NCBI RefSeq assembly: GCF_001941845.1
Contig: NZ_CP018870.1
Location: 1,891,001 to 1,955,000, forward strand
Length of the DNA: 64,000 bases
Source: Streptomyces sp. TN58
Lineage (GTDB): Bacteria; Actinomycetota; Actinomycetes; Streptomycetales; Streptomycetaceae
Direction: 5' to 3'
The notes beneath the pieces were generated by a model. That model made no database searches and had not been told where the DNA came from. It saw nothing but the letters and a program-made list of their open reading frames with translations. Position numbers and translations under genes: made by a program. Positions 44,809 through 58,089 of the stretch are shown one piece after another; position 1 is the stretch's first letter, and every line of letters begins with the position of its first letter.

Positions 44809-44936
44809 TGCCGAATGCCCGGGCCCCGCACCGCCGGTCGGAGGCCGGCGTAGCCGGGCGAAGCCCGGGAGGCCGCTCGCGGCCGAGCGGTGCGAGCACG
44901 GCGTCCGGGAGGAGTCGTACCGGGCGCTGTGCCGGC
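44809..44936. repeat. Dispersed partial copy of the 190-bp repeat
   Basis: From GCCGAATGCCCGGGCCCCGC to GGGCGCTGTGCCGG this stretch matches the units at 46851-47385 at nearly every position, in the same orientation. It occupies the place of the missing 5' part of the Scr1-type regulator. Confidence 0.85.
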
Positions 44937-44943
44937 GCTCGGT

Positions 44944-45435
44944 TCAGCCGCTCGCGGTCTTGAACCCCGCTCGGGCAGACTTCCCGACCCCTTCGTCGCG
45001 GACCTCGAACTCGTCCGCCAGCGCCGTCACCAGCCACAACCCCCGACCTCGCTGAGCGTTGAGGTCAGCGTGCCGCACGACCGGACGGCCGGGGCCGCTG
45101 TCGCGCACCTCGATCCACAGCACCCCTTCGTCCAGCGACAGCCGCACGCAGAACTCGCGCCCCTCCGGCACCCCGTGCAGCACGGCGTTCGCCGCCAGTT
45201 CGGAGACGCAGAAGCGTATGTCGTCCCTGCGCTCGGAAACCCCCCACTCCGCGAGTGCGTCACCTGCGAACTGCCGAGCAGCGCGAACCGACGCGCGCTC
45301 GGGGAAACCGCTGCTGCCGGAAGACGGCCACCGCGCTCCACCCCTCTCACTCTGAGCTTCCGGGGACGCACAGAACGTATCGCTATTCGCGAAAAGCAGC
45401 AAGGTTGCGGGGCTGGGTTCCGTCGTCGGAGTCAC
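44944..45435 (-). CDS. ATP-binding anti-sigma-factor-like protein (HATPase, RsbW type)
   Basis: 163 aa. The GHKL/HATPase fold is complete: [20 protein letters not shown] (N box), [13 protein letters not shown] (G1 box, DxGxG-like) and [16 protein letters not shown] (G2 box). Members bind ATP and act as serine kinases/anti-sigma factors, and this small type is normally part of the Scr1 triad (ATPase, XRE regulator, DUF397). GTG 45435 is the chosen start; later GTG codons are possible because the first ~45 residues are not conserved. Confidence 0.88.
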   Translation of the reverse strand: MTPTTEPSPATLLLFANSDTFCASPEAQSERGGARWPSSGSSGFPERASVRAARQFAGDALAEWGVSERRDDIRFCVSELAANAVLHGVPEGREFCVRLSLDEGVLWIEVRDSGPGRPVVRHADLNAQRGRGLWLVTALADEFEVRDEGVGKSARAGFKTASG

Positions 45436-45481
45436 TTAACGTGGGTACGGTCGGCGGGAATCCGGACGGGTGGGAGTCAGC

Positions 45482-46024
45482 GTGAGTGGCAGCGGGTGGA
45501 CCAGCGTGTCGATGCCGTACCTGGCTCCGCGCGCGGCAGGGGCCGGAGACACGTGGGCCGAGGAGGCCGCCAGGGCGGGGCGCCGGGGCACCCAGCGCAT
45601 CGTGCACGCGGGCGAGGCGGCGGCCACGGCCGGTGTCGCCGCGATGCTCGAACTGGCGGAGGGCAGCCCCGTGGTGGTGCGCCGCAGGCTCATCGAACTC
45701 GACGGCGAGCCGGTCGAGCTGACCGACACCTACTACCCCGTGGAGATCGCCGCTGGTACCGCACTGGCCGGAACGGCGAAGATCGCCGGCGGCGCTGTGA
45801 CCCTGTTGGCGGCTCTGGGGCACACCGGCGTACGGGTCGTCGAGAACGTCACAGCGCGTACGCCGAGCAACGACGAACGCGAGCAACTGCGCCTCGGCGC
45901 GGGCGAACCGGTCCTCCGACTGGCCCGCATCACGTACGACGCGGCGGATCGGGCGATCCAGGCCGACGTGATGCTCATGCCCGCCGGGGGCCGGCAGTTG
46001 CAGTACGAGATCAGGATCGGATGA
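45482..46024 (+). CDS. UTRA-domain protein without DNA-binding domain
   Basis: 180 aa. The whole protein is a UTRA ligand-binding domain (GWTSVSMPYLAPR, AAMLELAEGSPVVVRRRLI, VELTDTYYPVEIAAGTALA, RARLA-type end RLARITYDAADRAIQADVML). Full GntR/HutC regulators carry a wHTH before this domain; here it is absent. GTG 45482 follows GGGAG. The stop overlaps the next start (ATGA). It may dimerise with the downstream GntR protein and modulate its ligand response. Confidence 0.85.
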   Translation: MSGSGWTSVSMPYLAPRAAGAGDTWAEEAARAGRRGTQRIVHAGEAAATAGVAAMLELAEGSPVVVRRRLIELDGEPVELTDTYYPVEIAAGTALAGTAKIAGGAVTLLAALGHTGVRVVENVTARTPSNDEREQLRLGAGEPVLRLARITYDAADRAIQADVMLMPAGGRQLQYEIRIG

Positions 46025-46803
46025 CCGTGCCCACCCATGACACCGAGGGCGCCGACCCACGGCCGCTCCACGCCCGCATCGCTGCCGATCTCCGCGAGGA
46101 GATCATGAACGGTGATCTCGCCGTAGGAGGCAACCTGCCGTCGACGGCGCAGCTGAAGACCCGCTTCGACGCGTCCAACGCCACCATCCAGAAGGCCTTG
46201 CAACTACTCAAAGCCGAGGGTCTGGCCGTGGGACGAGCGGGCGCCGCCGTGACCGTACGCAAGAACCGGCAGCGGGCCGTGCACCCGGAGCGCTCCCTCA
46301 CCCCGGCCCCGGCCGGTGCCGCGTACCCGTGGCTGGCCGAGATGGGGGAGGGACGCCCTGCCGCGCGCAGCACGTTGCTGTCTGTGGCGGAGGTCCCGGT
46401 GACTGGTGACGTGAGTGCGGCGCTCCGTCTGCCGGAAGGCCGTTCGGCGGTCTGCCGCCGTCAGTTGATCAGCATCGACGGCGAGCCGGCGGAGCTGGTG
46501 AACTCGCACTACCCGGTGGACATCGCCCGCGGCACCGCACTCGCCGAACCCCGCAGGATCAGTGGCGGGACACCCGCCCTGCTGCCGGAGCTCGGCCACC
46601 CGCCCCGGCGCAGCGTGGACCGGGTCTCGGCGCGTATCGCCACGCAGGAGCAGTACGCGGCACTGCGGCTGCCCGGCGACCTGCCCGTCCTGCGGACGCT
46701 CCGCACGGTGTACGGCGACGGCGACCGGCCCATCGAGGTCACCGTCATGGTGAAGGCGGGCCACCTCTACGAGCTGTGCTACGAGTTCACGCCCGGCACC
46801 TGA
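46021..46803 (+). CDS. GntR/HutC-family transcriptional regulator
   Basis: 260 aa. N-terminal wHTH (LHARIAADLREEIMNGDLAVG, LPSTAQLKTRFDASNATIQKAL) followed by a UTRA domain (AALRLPEGRSAVCRRQLISI, AELVNSHYPVDIARGTALAE, LRTVYGDGDRPIEVTVMV). It is coupled to the UTRA-only gene by a 4-bp overlap. Regulated genes and ligand are unknown. A strong terminator follows. Confidence 0.9.
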   Translation: MTVPTHDTEGADPRPLHARIAADLREEIMNGDLAVGGNLPSTAQLKTRFDASNATIQKALQLLKAEGLAVGRAGAAVTVRKNRQRAVHPERSLTPAPAGAAYPWLAEMGEGRPAARSTLLSVAEVPVTGDVSAALRLPEGRSAVCRRQLISIDGEPAELVNSHYPVDIARGTALAEPRRISGGTPALLPELGHPPRRSVDRVSARIATQEQYAALRLPGDLPVLRTLRTVYGDGDRPIEVTVMVKAGHLYELCYEFTPGT

Positions 46804-46815
46804 CAACGAACACGC

Positions 46816-46859
46816 CACAGCGCCCGCCACCCCTGGTCGGGGACGTGGCGGGCGCTGTG
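46816..46859 (+). terminator. Terminator of the UTRA/GntR operon
   Basis: A perfect 15-bp stem CACAGCGCCCGCCAC (46816-46830) with 46845-46859 and a 14-nt loop. Its 3' arm is also the junction sequence of each 190-bp repeat unit. Confidence 0.8.
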
Positions 46860-47385
46860 CCGGGTGTTCCGTACGCCGTTGTACGGACCGTATGAGGGGT
46901 CCCGCCCTTCGCGAGGCGGGGGCGCTTGCCGAATGCCCGTACCCCGCACCGCCGGTCGGAGGCCGGCGCAGCCGGGCGAAGCCCGGGAGGCCGCCCGCGG
47001 CCGAGCGGTGCGAGCACGGCGTCCGGAAGGAGTCGTGGCGGGCGCTGTGCCGGGTGTTCCGTACGCCGTTGTACGGACCGTATGAGGGGTCCCGCCCTTC
47101 GCAAGGCGGGGGCGCTTGCCGAATGCCCGGGCCCCGCACCGCCGGTCGGAGGCCGGCGCAGCCGGGCGAAGCCCGGGAGGCCGCCCGCGGCCGAGCGGTG
47201 CGAGCACGGCGTCCGGAAGGAGTCGTGGCGGGCGCTGTGCCGGGTGTTCCGTACGCCGTTGTACGGACCGTATGAGGGGTCCCGCCCTTCGCGAGGCGGG
47301 GGCGCTTGCCGAATGCCCGTACCCCGCACCGCCGGTCGGAGGGGCCCCCGGCCGAGCAGTGCGGGCACGGCGCCCGGAAAGGCGG
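46851..47385. repeat. 190-bp tandem repeats, 2.8 copies
   Basis: Units begin at 46851, 47041 and 47231 (GGCGCTGTGCCGGGTGTTCC). Units 1 and 2 are almost identical; unit 3 lacks ~30 bp and is diverged at its end, just before the gltD stop. Each contains the small palindrome CCGTAC-GCCGTT-GTACGG and several GC-rich inverted repeats. Open frames here follow the period and have no recognisable product, so no gene is called. Confidence 0.93.
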
Positions 47386-47386
47386 G

Positions 47387-48839
47387 CTACACCGTCAGCG
47401 AGCGGTCCGTCGGCTTGACCGGGTACGGGAGGGTGCTGCTGCCGGTCAGGAAGCGGTCCACGCCGCGGGCGGCGGAGCGGCCTTCCGCGATGGCCCAGAC
47501 GATCAGCGACTGGCCGCGGCCGGCGTCGCCGGCGACGAAGACGCCGTCGACGTTGGTCGCGTAGGAGGCGTCGCGGTCGATGTTGCCGCGGGCGTCCAGC
47601 TCCACGCCGAACTGCTGGACCAGGCCGTTGGCCTGGTCGGTGCCCGTGAAGCCCATGGCCAGGGTCACCAGCTGCGCGGGGAGGACGCGCTCGGTGCCGG
47701 GCTTCTGGACGAGCTTGCCGTCGACGAACTCGACCTCGACCAGGTGCAGGGCCTGGACGTTGCCGTCCTCGTCGCCCTCGAAGTGGGTAGTGGAGACGGA
47801 GTAGACCCGCTCGCCGCCCTCCTCGTGGGCCGAGGTGACCTTGTACAGCATCGGGAAGGTCGGCCACGGCTGGTTGGCGCTGCGCTCCTCGCCCGGCTTC
47901 GGCATGATCTCCAGCTGGGTGACCGAGGCCGCGCCCTGGCGGTGGGCGGTGCCCACGCAGTCCGCGCCGGTGTCGCCGCCGCCGATGACGACCACGTGCT
48001 TGCCCTCGGCGGTGATCGGCGGGGTGAGGAAGTCGCCCTCCTGGACCTTGTTCGCGAGCGGCAGGTACTCCATCGCGAAGTGGATGCCCTTGAGTTCGCG
48101 GCCCGGGACCGGCAGGTCGCGGGAGACGGTGGCGCCGGCCGCGACGACCACCGCGTCGAACCGCTTGCGCAGGTCGGTGGCCGTGATGTCACGGCCGACC
48201 TCGACGCCGGTGCGGAACTTGGTGCCCTCCGCGCGCATCTGCTCGATGCGGCGGTTGATGTGCACCTTCTCCATCTTGAACTCGGGGATGCCGTAGCGCA
48301 GCAGGCCGCCGATGCGGTCGGCGCGCTCGTAGACGACGACGGTGTGGCCGGCCCGGGTCAGCTGCTGGGCGGCGGCCAGGCCGGCCGGGCCGGAGCCGAT
48401 CACGGCGACGGTCTTGCCGGACAGGCGCTCGGGGGCCTGCGGGGTGACGTCCCCGTTGTCCCACGCCTTGTTGATGATCGAGACCTCGACGTTCTTGATG
48501 GTGACGGCCGGCTGGTTGATGCCGAGCACGCACGCCGACTCGCACGGGGCGGGGCACAGGCGGCCCGTGAACTCGGGGAAGTTGTTCGTGGCGTGCAGCC
48601 GTTCCGACGCCGCCGCCCAGTCGTCGCGGTAGGCGTAGTCGTTCCACTCGGGGATCAGGTTCCCCAGCGGGCAGCCGTTGTGGCAGAACGGGATGCCGCA
48701 GTCCATGCAGCGGCCGGCCTGCTTGCTGATGATCGGCAACAGCGAGCCCGGGACGTAGACCTCGTTCCAGTCCTTCAGCCGGTCGGCGACGGGACGGGAG
48801 CAGGCGGTCTCGCGGGTGGTGGTGAGGAAGCCCTTCGGG

Positions 48840-48847
<8 letters not shown>
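47387..48847 (-). CDS. gltD: Glutamate synthase (NADPH) small subunit GltD
   Basis: 486 aa. It passes electrons from NADPH to the large subunit for glutamate synthesis. The N-terminal [4Fe-4S] motif [23 protein letters not shown] motif [15 protein letters not shown] with [19 protein letters not shown] motif [17 protein letters not shown] and the C-terminal [18 protein letters not shown] are intact. The ATG at 48847 overlaps the gltB stop by 8 bp. Its 3' end runs close to the 190-bp repeats. Confidence 0.96.
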
Positions 48848-53432
<4,585 letters not shown>

Positions 53433-53488
53433 CGGCTCTCCCGTCGTCGTCGTGGCATATGTGCATAGCCGAGGGACGACGTTGGCCC

Positions 53489-53515
53489 TCTGCGAAATTT
53501 CGTGCAGATTACATG
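53489..53515 (-). promoter_or_regulatory. Palindrome and -10-like element upstream of gltB
   Basis: TCTGCGAAATTTCGTGCAGA (53489-53508) is a near-perfect palindrome with one extra base. On the minus strand TGTAAT (53508-53513) just upstream resembles a -10 box, so the palindrome would lie near the start of transcription, ~57-76 bp before the ATG. It does not match the GlnR consensus. The rest of the 372-bp gap (to 53804) has no gene; TATGTTGCGTTCTGCATA at 53768-53785 is another partly palindromic, AT-richer element. Confidence 0.45.
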
Positions 53516-53804
53516 ATGACGACTATCCCGAGAAGCGGATATGCCATTCCAGCATGCGGACACTGCGCGAGGCAGAAAGAGGGGACTTTCACGGCGCTCT
53601 ACGGGCGGGCTGCGGGGTGTCGCGGGGGTGTCGCGAGGTGACCCGGCTGTCGCGGCGTAGCGCGTGGGGCGAAGGTCCCGGTACAGGGCGGGCATCATTG
53701 CCCACCCGGAGTCCTGGAGTGATGCCCGGCGGACACACGATCGAAACCACCGGGTAACGGACTACTTATGTTGCGTTCTGCATAGTGTCTCACTCCCAGG
53801 CCGG

Positions 53805-54536
53805 TCAGCCTACGGCTCCGCCGATCCAGCTGCCCAGGATGTACGTCACACCGGCGGCCGCACCGCCGAGCAGCAGCTGGCGCAGGCCGCTGTACCACCA
53901 GGTCCGGGCGGTGACCCGGGCGACGACCGCGCCGCAGGCGAAGAGCCCGGCCAGTGCGAGCAGCACCGCGGGCCACAGGGCCGTGGCGCCGAGGAGGTAC
54001 GGCAGTACGGGGAGCAGGGCGCCCAGCGCGAAGGAGCCGAAGGACGAGGCTGCGGCGACGAGCGGCGACGGCAGGTCGTCCGGGTCGATGCCGAGCTCCT
54101 CGCGGGCGTGGATCTCCAGGGCCTGCTCGGGGTCGCGGGAGAGCTGCATGGCGACCTCGCGGGCGAGCGCCGGCTCGACGCCTCGGGAGACGTAGAGCTC
54201 GGCCAGCTCCTCCATCTCGTCGACGGGGTGCTTGCGCAGCTGCTGGCGCTCGATGTCGAGCTCGGCGAGGACCAGCTCGCGCTGGGAGGCCACGGAGGTG
54301 TACTCGCCGGCGGCCATCGAGAAGGCTCCGGCGGCGAGTCCGGCGAGTCCGGTGATCACGACGGTCTGCGGGGCGACGGCTCCGCCGGCCACGCCGGTCA
54401 TGAGGGCGAGGTTGGAGACGAGGCCGTCCATCGCGCCGAAGACGGCCGGCCGCAGCCATCCACCGTTGACGTCGCGGTGGGTGTGGTTGTCGCGGTGCGC
54501 GGTGTGCAGCGGTGCTTCGATGTCGATGATGGACAT
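53805..54536 (-). CDS. VIT1/CCC1-family membrane protein
   Basis: 243 aa. Five predicted membrane helices: GAMDGLVSNLALMTGVAGG and VITGLAGLAAGAFSMAAGEYTSVASQREL carry the family's conserved Gly/Met and metal-binding residues; a cytoplasmic Glu-rich loop (EMEELAELYVSRGVEPALAREV) corresponds to the metal-binding domain of VIT1; three more helices follow. Homologues move Fe2+/Mn2+ out of the cytoplasm. ATG 54536 follows GGGGAGA. Confidence 0.9.
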   Translation of the reverse strand: MSIIDIEAPLHTAHRDNHTHRDVNGGWLRPAVFGAMDGLVSNLALMTGVAGGAVAPQTVVITGLAGLAAGAFSMAAGEYTSVASQRELVLAELDIERQQLRKHPVDEMEELAELYVSRGVEPALAREVAMQLSRDPEQALEIHAREELGIDPDDLPSPLVAAASSFGSFALGALLPVLPYLLGATALWPAVLLALAGLFACGAVVARVTARTWWYSGLRQLLLGGAAAGVTYILGSWIGGAVG

Positions 54537-54795
54537 GCGCGGTATCTCCCCTTGTCTCCCCATTGGTGCGGGCGGACGCTGCGACACGTTCCGCTCCCCC
54601 TGGACTCCTCGAAACTACGCACGATTTTTGTCGCCCGCCAGCAAGGAAGGCCGTACTTACCTGCGGTTTTACGGGTCGGCGACCGGGTGACGCGGGCGTT
54701 CCCGGGGTGTTTCGCGGCGCGCGACAAACCACATGACATGGCACAAATCCCCCAAGGGCTCATGATGAGCACCATCCACGTGGGAGAGGCGCGCC

Positions 54796-55791
54796 ATGGA
54801 GCCGGTGAAGCAGATTGCGTGCGATCCGCAGGTCCTCCTCGAACGGGCCAGGGGCGCACTCCTCGGACTCGCGGTGGGCGACGCGCTCGGCGCCCCCGCG
54901 GAGAACATGAAGCCCTCCGAGATCCGGGCGAGGTGGGGCCGCATCGAGGGCTTCGTGACGGAGGACCCGGCGGGCACGGACGACACCGAGTACGCGATCT
55001 TCTCCGGGCTGCTCCTGGCCCGCCACGGCTCGGCGCTCACCGTGTCCCACGTCGAGCGGGCGTGGCACCACTGGATCGCCGACCTCGACGAGGGCCCCTT
55101 CCGCGGGGCCGGGTTCTCCGAGCGCGGCACCCTGGAGAACCTCCGCCGGGGCCTGGCGGCCCCCATCTCGGCCCAGCACCGGCACGCGTGGTCGGACGGG
55201 CTGGCCATGCGGGCCGCGCCGTTCGGGGTGTTCGCGGCGGGCCGGCCCGCCGAGGCGGCGCGGCTGGTCGCCATCGACGGCACGGTCAGCCACGACGGCG
55301 AGGGCATCTACGGCGGCCAGGCGGTCGCGGCGGGCGTCGCCGCGGCCATGGCGGGCGGCAGCCCGGCCTCCGTGGTCTCCGCCGCCCTCTCGGTCATCCC
55401 GTCGGACTCCTGGACGGCCCGCTCCCTGCGCCGGGCGGTCACCGCGGCCCCGCGCGGGGAACGGGCCGTGCGCTCGGCGGTGGTCATCGGCGGCTACCCG
55501 TGGACGGACCTGGCGCCGGAGGCGGTGGGCCTCGCGTTCGGCGCGTTCGCCGCCGCCGGCGGGGACTTCGCCGCCTCCGTCCTCACCGCCGTGAACATGG
55601 GCCGCGACGCCGACACCACCGCCGCGGTGGCGGGCGCCCTGGCCGGCGCGGTGTCGGGGGCCGCGGCGATCCCCACCGCCTGGGGCTCGGCGATCGGCCC
55701 GGTGCGCGGCAGCTGCCTCCCGTCGATGCGGGGCTACCACGTCCTGGACATCGCGGACCTCCTCACCCCGGAATACGAGGCCGCCCGGTGA
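54796..55791 (+). CDS. ADP-ribosylglycohydrolase-family protein 1 (intact motifs)
   Basis: 331 aa DraG/ARH-type all-helical hydrolase, which removes ADP-ribose from Arg or small molecules with two Mg2+. Metal ligands are present: GDALG (28-32), TDDTE (61-65) and RDADTTAA (270-277). The rest of the fold (SHDGEGIYGGQAVAAGVAAA, IPTAWGSAIGPVRG) is complete, so it should be active. It heads a + strand run of seven overlapping genes and overlaps the next by 4 bp (GTGA). Confidence 0.9.
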   Translation: MEPVKQIACDPQVLLERARGALLGLAVGDALGAPAENMKPSEIRARWGRIEGFVTEDPAGTDDTEYAIFSGLLLARHGSALTVSHVERAWHHWIADLDEGPFRGAGFSERGTLENLRRGLAAPISAQHRHAWSDGLAMRAAPFGVFAAGRPAEAARLVAIDGTVSHDGEGIYGGQAVAAGVAAAMAGGSPASVVSAALSVIPSDSWTARSLRRAVTAAPRGERAVRSAVVIGGYPWTDLAPEAVGLAFGAFAAAGGDFAASVLTAVNMGRDADTTAAVAGALAGAVSGAAAIPTAWGSAIGPVRGSCLPSMRGYHVLDIADLLTPEYEAAR

Positions 55792-57950
55792 CCCCGACCC
55801 CCGACCCCTCCCCGACCGACCCTGCCGGCAAGGGGAGCCCGCAGCCTCCGGCGACCGCCGCAGCCCCCGACACCGACCGGTCCCCCACGCCCCCGCGCCA
55901 CCCGGCACCGGCAGGCCCCGGAACCGTCACCCGCCCGCCGGAACGAGCGCCGGAGCCGGTAGAGCCGCCTGCCGCTGCACCGAAGACCCGCGGCCTGCCG
56001 GCACCCGCGGACCCGGCCGCCCCGCCGGCGCCCCTGGCTGCCGCGGGACGCCTCGGGCACGTTCCCACAGGTCCGGCCGATCCGCCGAGCCCCGCCGAAC
56101 GCGGCCCGGGCGCCCAGCCAGGGCCCCGAGCGGCCGCCACCGCCCTCGGCAGCGCCCCGGACGCGACCCGCCATCAGGAGATCCGGCGGCAACCGCGACC
56201 CGTACCGACCGCCCTGGCGGCCGGATCGGCGAGCCCCGGCCCAAGCCCGACCGCCCCCGGCCCCGACCGCGTGCCGGATCCCGCGCAGGCGCCCGACCCG
56301 GCCCCCGGAAGCCCCGGGCCCGTACCCCCGGGCGCGCCCGTACCGGCGGAGCGCTGGTCCGAAGCGGCCCCGGGACCACAGGCCCGGGCGGGTCTGGTCC
56401 CGGCAAGCCCGGCCGCCCTCGGCCCCGGGTCCTGGGCACCGCTGTCCGTACCGGCGGAGCTCCGGTCCGGGGCGGCTCGCGGGCCGCAGACCCGCGCAGA
56501 ACCCCTACCGGCCGGCCCGGCCGTCCTCCACCCCGGCCCCGGCGCACCGCTGTCCGTACCGGCGGAGCTCCGGTCCGGGGCGGCTCGCGGGCCGCGGGCC
56601 CAGGCAGAGGCCGTACCGGCCGTACTCGGCCCGGGGCCCGGGGTGGCACACCCCGTACTGGCGAACCCCGGCTCCGCGGTCGCCCCGGCCGGACTTCACC
56701 CCGGCCCCCGGGCACCGCAGCCCGTACCGGCGGGCACCGGGGCCGAGGCCGTCCCAGGGGCGCAAGCCCGGCCGGCGGTCAGGGGGCTGCCCCTGCTTTC
56801 GGGGAGGGGCCGGGTGGGGCGGGACGACCGCCGCCCCATCGAAGGCCTCCTCCTCGGGCTCGCCGCAGGCGACGCGGCCGGCTGGCCGGCGGCCCGCCAC
56901 CGCGCCAGCCGGATGCCCGAGTGGACCCGCCGCCTCACCCGCGAGCTCGACACCTTCGCCGAGCAGAACGCCACCACCACCCTCCCCGTCCCCATCGCCC
57001 TCAACCAGCCCCCGGAGCCGCTGCGCCTCGGCCCCTCCGACGACGCCGAATGGGCGGCCTTCGTGGCCGAGTCCGTACTCACCGCCGCCGGCGTCCTCCT
57101 CAGCGACCTCTCCCGCTCCCGCCGCATGCGCGCCGCCATCGACCTCGCCTGGAACGCCCTCGCCTCCGAAGTCGCCGCCGCGGCCGAACGCGCACCCGAA
57201 GTCGAGTCCGCCGTCCTGCCCCTGCGCGCACGGATCTCCGTACGAGCCGGCCTCGGCAACCTCGCCACCGGCCTGCGCCCGCCCGCAACCGGCCACGACA
57301 ACCCGCACTACTTCGACGACGCCGCCTGCGTCCGCGCCTGCGTCCTCGCCGTCGTCCACCCCGGCGACGCCGGGGCCGCCGCCGACCTCGCCGAGTTCGA
57401 CGCCCGCTACACCCAGGACGGCGACGGCGTGCACGGCGCCCGCGCCATGGCGGCCGCCGTCGCCACCGCCCTCACCACCGCCGACGTCGACGACGCCGTG
57501 GACGCCGCCCTCGCCCAGCTCCCCTCGGCCACCGAGATCGGCCGCAACGCCCGGCACGCCGTCGGGCTGGCCCGTGCCCACGCGGACGGAGGCGCTTTCG
57601 CCATCGTGCCCACCCTGGAACACGAGATCGTCGACCACGTCTACAGCTACGGCATCGCCGCCGCCGAGACCGTCCCCGTGGCCCTCGCCCTCGCGACCGC
57701 CGCCCGTGGCAGGGCGGCCGAGGCCGTGCCGGCCGCCGCGTGCCTGTCACGCGTCGCGGACTCCGCCCCCGCCCTCGTCGGCGCGCTCACCGGCGTGATC
57801 GGCGGCGGCGACTCGATCCCCGCCGCCTGGCGCCAGGCCTGCCGCACCCTCTCCGGCTGCGCCCTCCCCCGCCTCGCCGGCACCGACCTCGTGGAACTCG
57901 CCGCGCTCCTCGCCGGCACCGAGCTCACCTCGCCCAAGACGGCCCCGTGA
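55788..57950 (+). CDS. ADP-ribosylglycohydrolase-family protein 2 (degenerate site, Pro-rich N-terminus)
   Basis: 720 aa. Residues ~1-345 are Pro/Ala/Gly-rich linker with two near-identical ~40-residue blocks (LSVPAELRSGAARGP) and no fold. Residues ~345-720 are an ADP-ribosylglycohydrolase domain: LLLGLAAGDAAGWPA, then PSDDAEW where active relatives have TDDT, and SRVADSAPALVGALTG where they have GRDADTTAAVAGAL. At least one metal-binding Asp is replaced by Val. It may be inactive or regulatory. The GTG at 55788 overlaps the previous stop; a start nearer the domain cannot be excluded. Confidence 0.75.
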   Translation: MTPTPDPSPTDPAGKGSPQPPATAAAPDTDRSPTPPRHPAPAGPGTVTRPPERAPEPVEPPAAAPKTRGLPAPADPAAPPAPLAAAGRLGHVPTGPADPPSPAERGPGAQPGPRAAATALGSAPDATRHQEIRRQPRPVPTALAAGSASPGPSPTAPGPDRVPDPAQAPDPAPGSPGPVPPGAPVPAERWSEAAPGPQARAGLVPASPAALGPGSWAPLSVPAELRSGAARGPQTRAEPLPAGPAVLHPGPGAPLSVPAELRSGAARGPRAQAEAVPAVLGPGPGVAHPVLANPGSAVAPAGLHPGPRAPQPVPAGTGAEAVPGAQARPAVRGLPLLSGRGRVGRDDRRPIEGLLLGLAAGDAAGWPAARHRASRMPEWTRRLTRELDTFAEQNATTTLPVPIALNQPPEPLRLGPSDDAEWAAFVAESVLTAAGVLLSDLSRSRRMRAAIDLAWNALASEVAAAAERAPEVESAVLPLRARISVRAGLGNLATGLRPPATGHDNPHYFDDAACVRACVLAVVHPGDAGAAADLAEFDARYTQDGDGVHGARAMAAAVATALTTADVDDAVDAALAQLPSATEIGRNARHAVGLARAHADGGAFAIVPTLEHEIVDHVYSYGIAAAETVPVALALATAARGRAAEAVPAAACLSRVADSAPALVGALTGVIGGGDSIPAAWRQACRTLSGCALPRLAGTDLVELAALLAGTELTSPKTAP

Positions 57951-58089
57951 ACGGCGGCAGCCGGCCCCGCGAGCACGCTCGGTACGTGTCGACCGCGCCC
58001 GCGCGGGCTCCTTGGGGGCAAGGTGGTAGACCTCCCGCACGCACCGCCCGCACCGGCTGCGACCGGGGTTTCCGGACAAGGAGAGTGGC

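Noticed and set aside
46851..47385. CRISPR or coding genes in the 190-bp repeats
   Set aside because: Units are head-to-tail without spacers, and the open frames simply mirror the repeat period on both strands.
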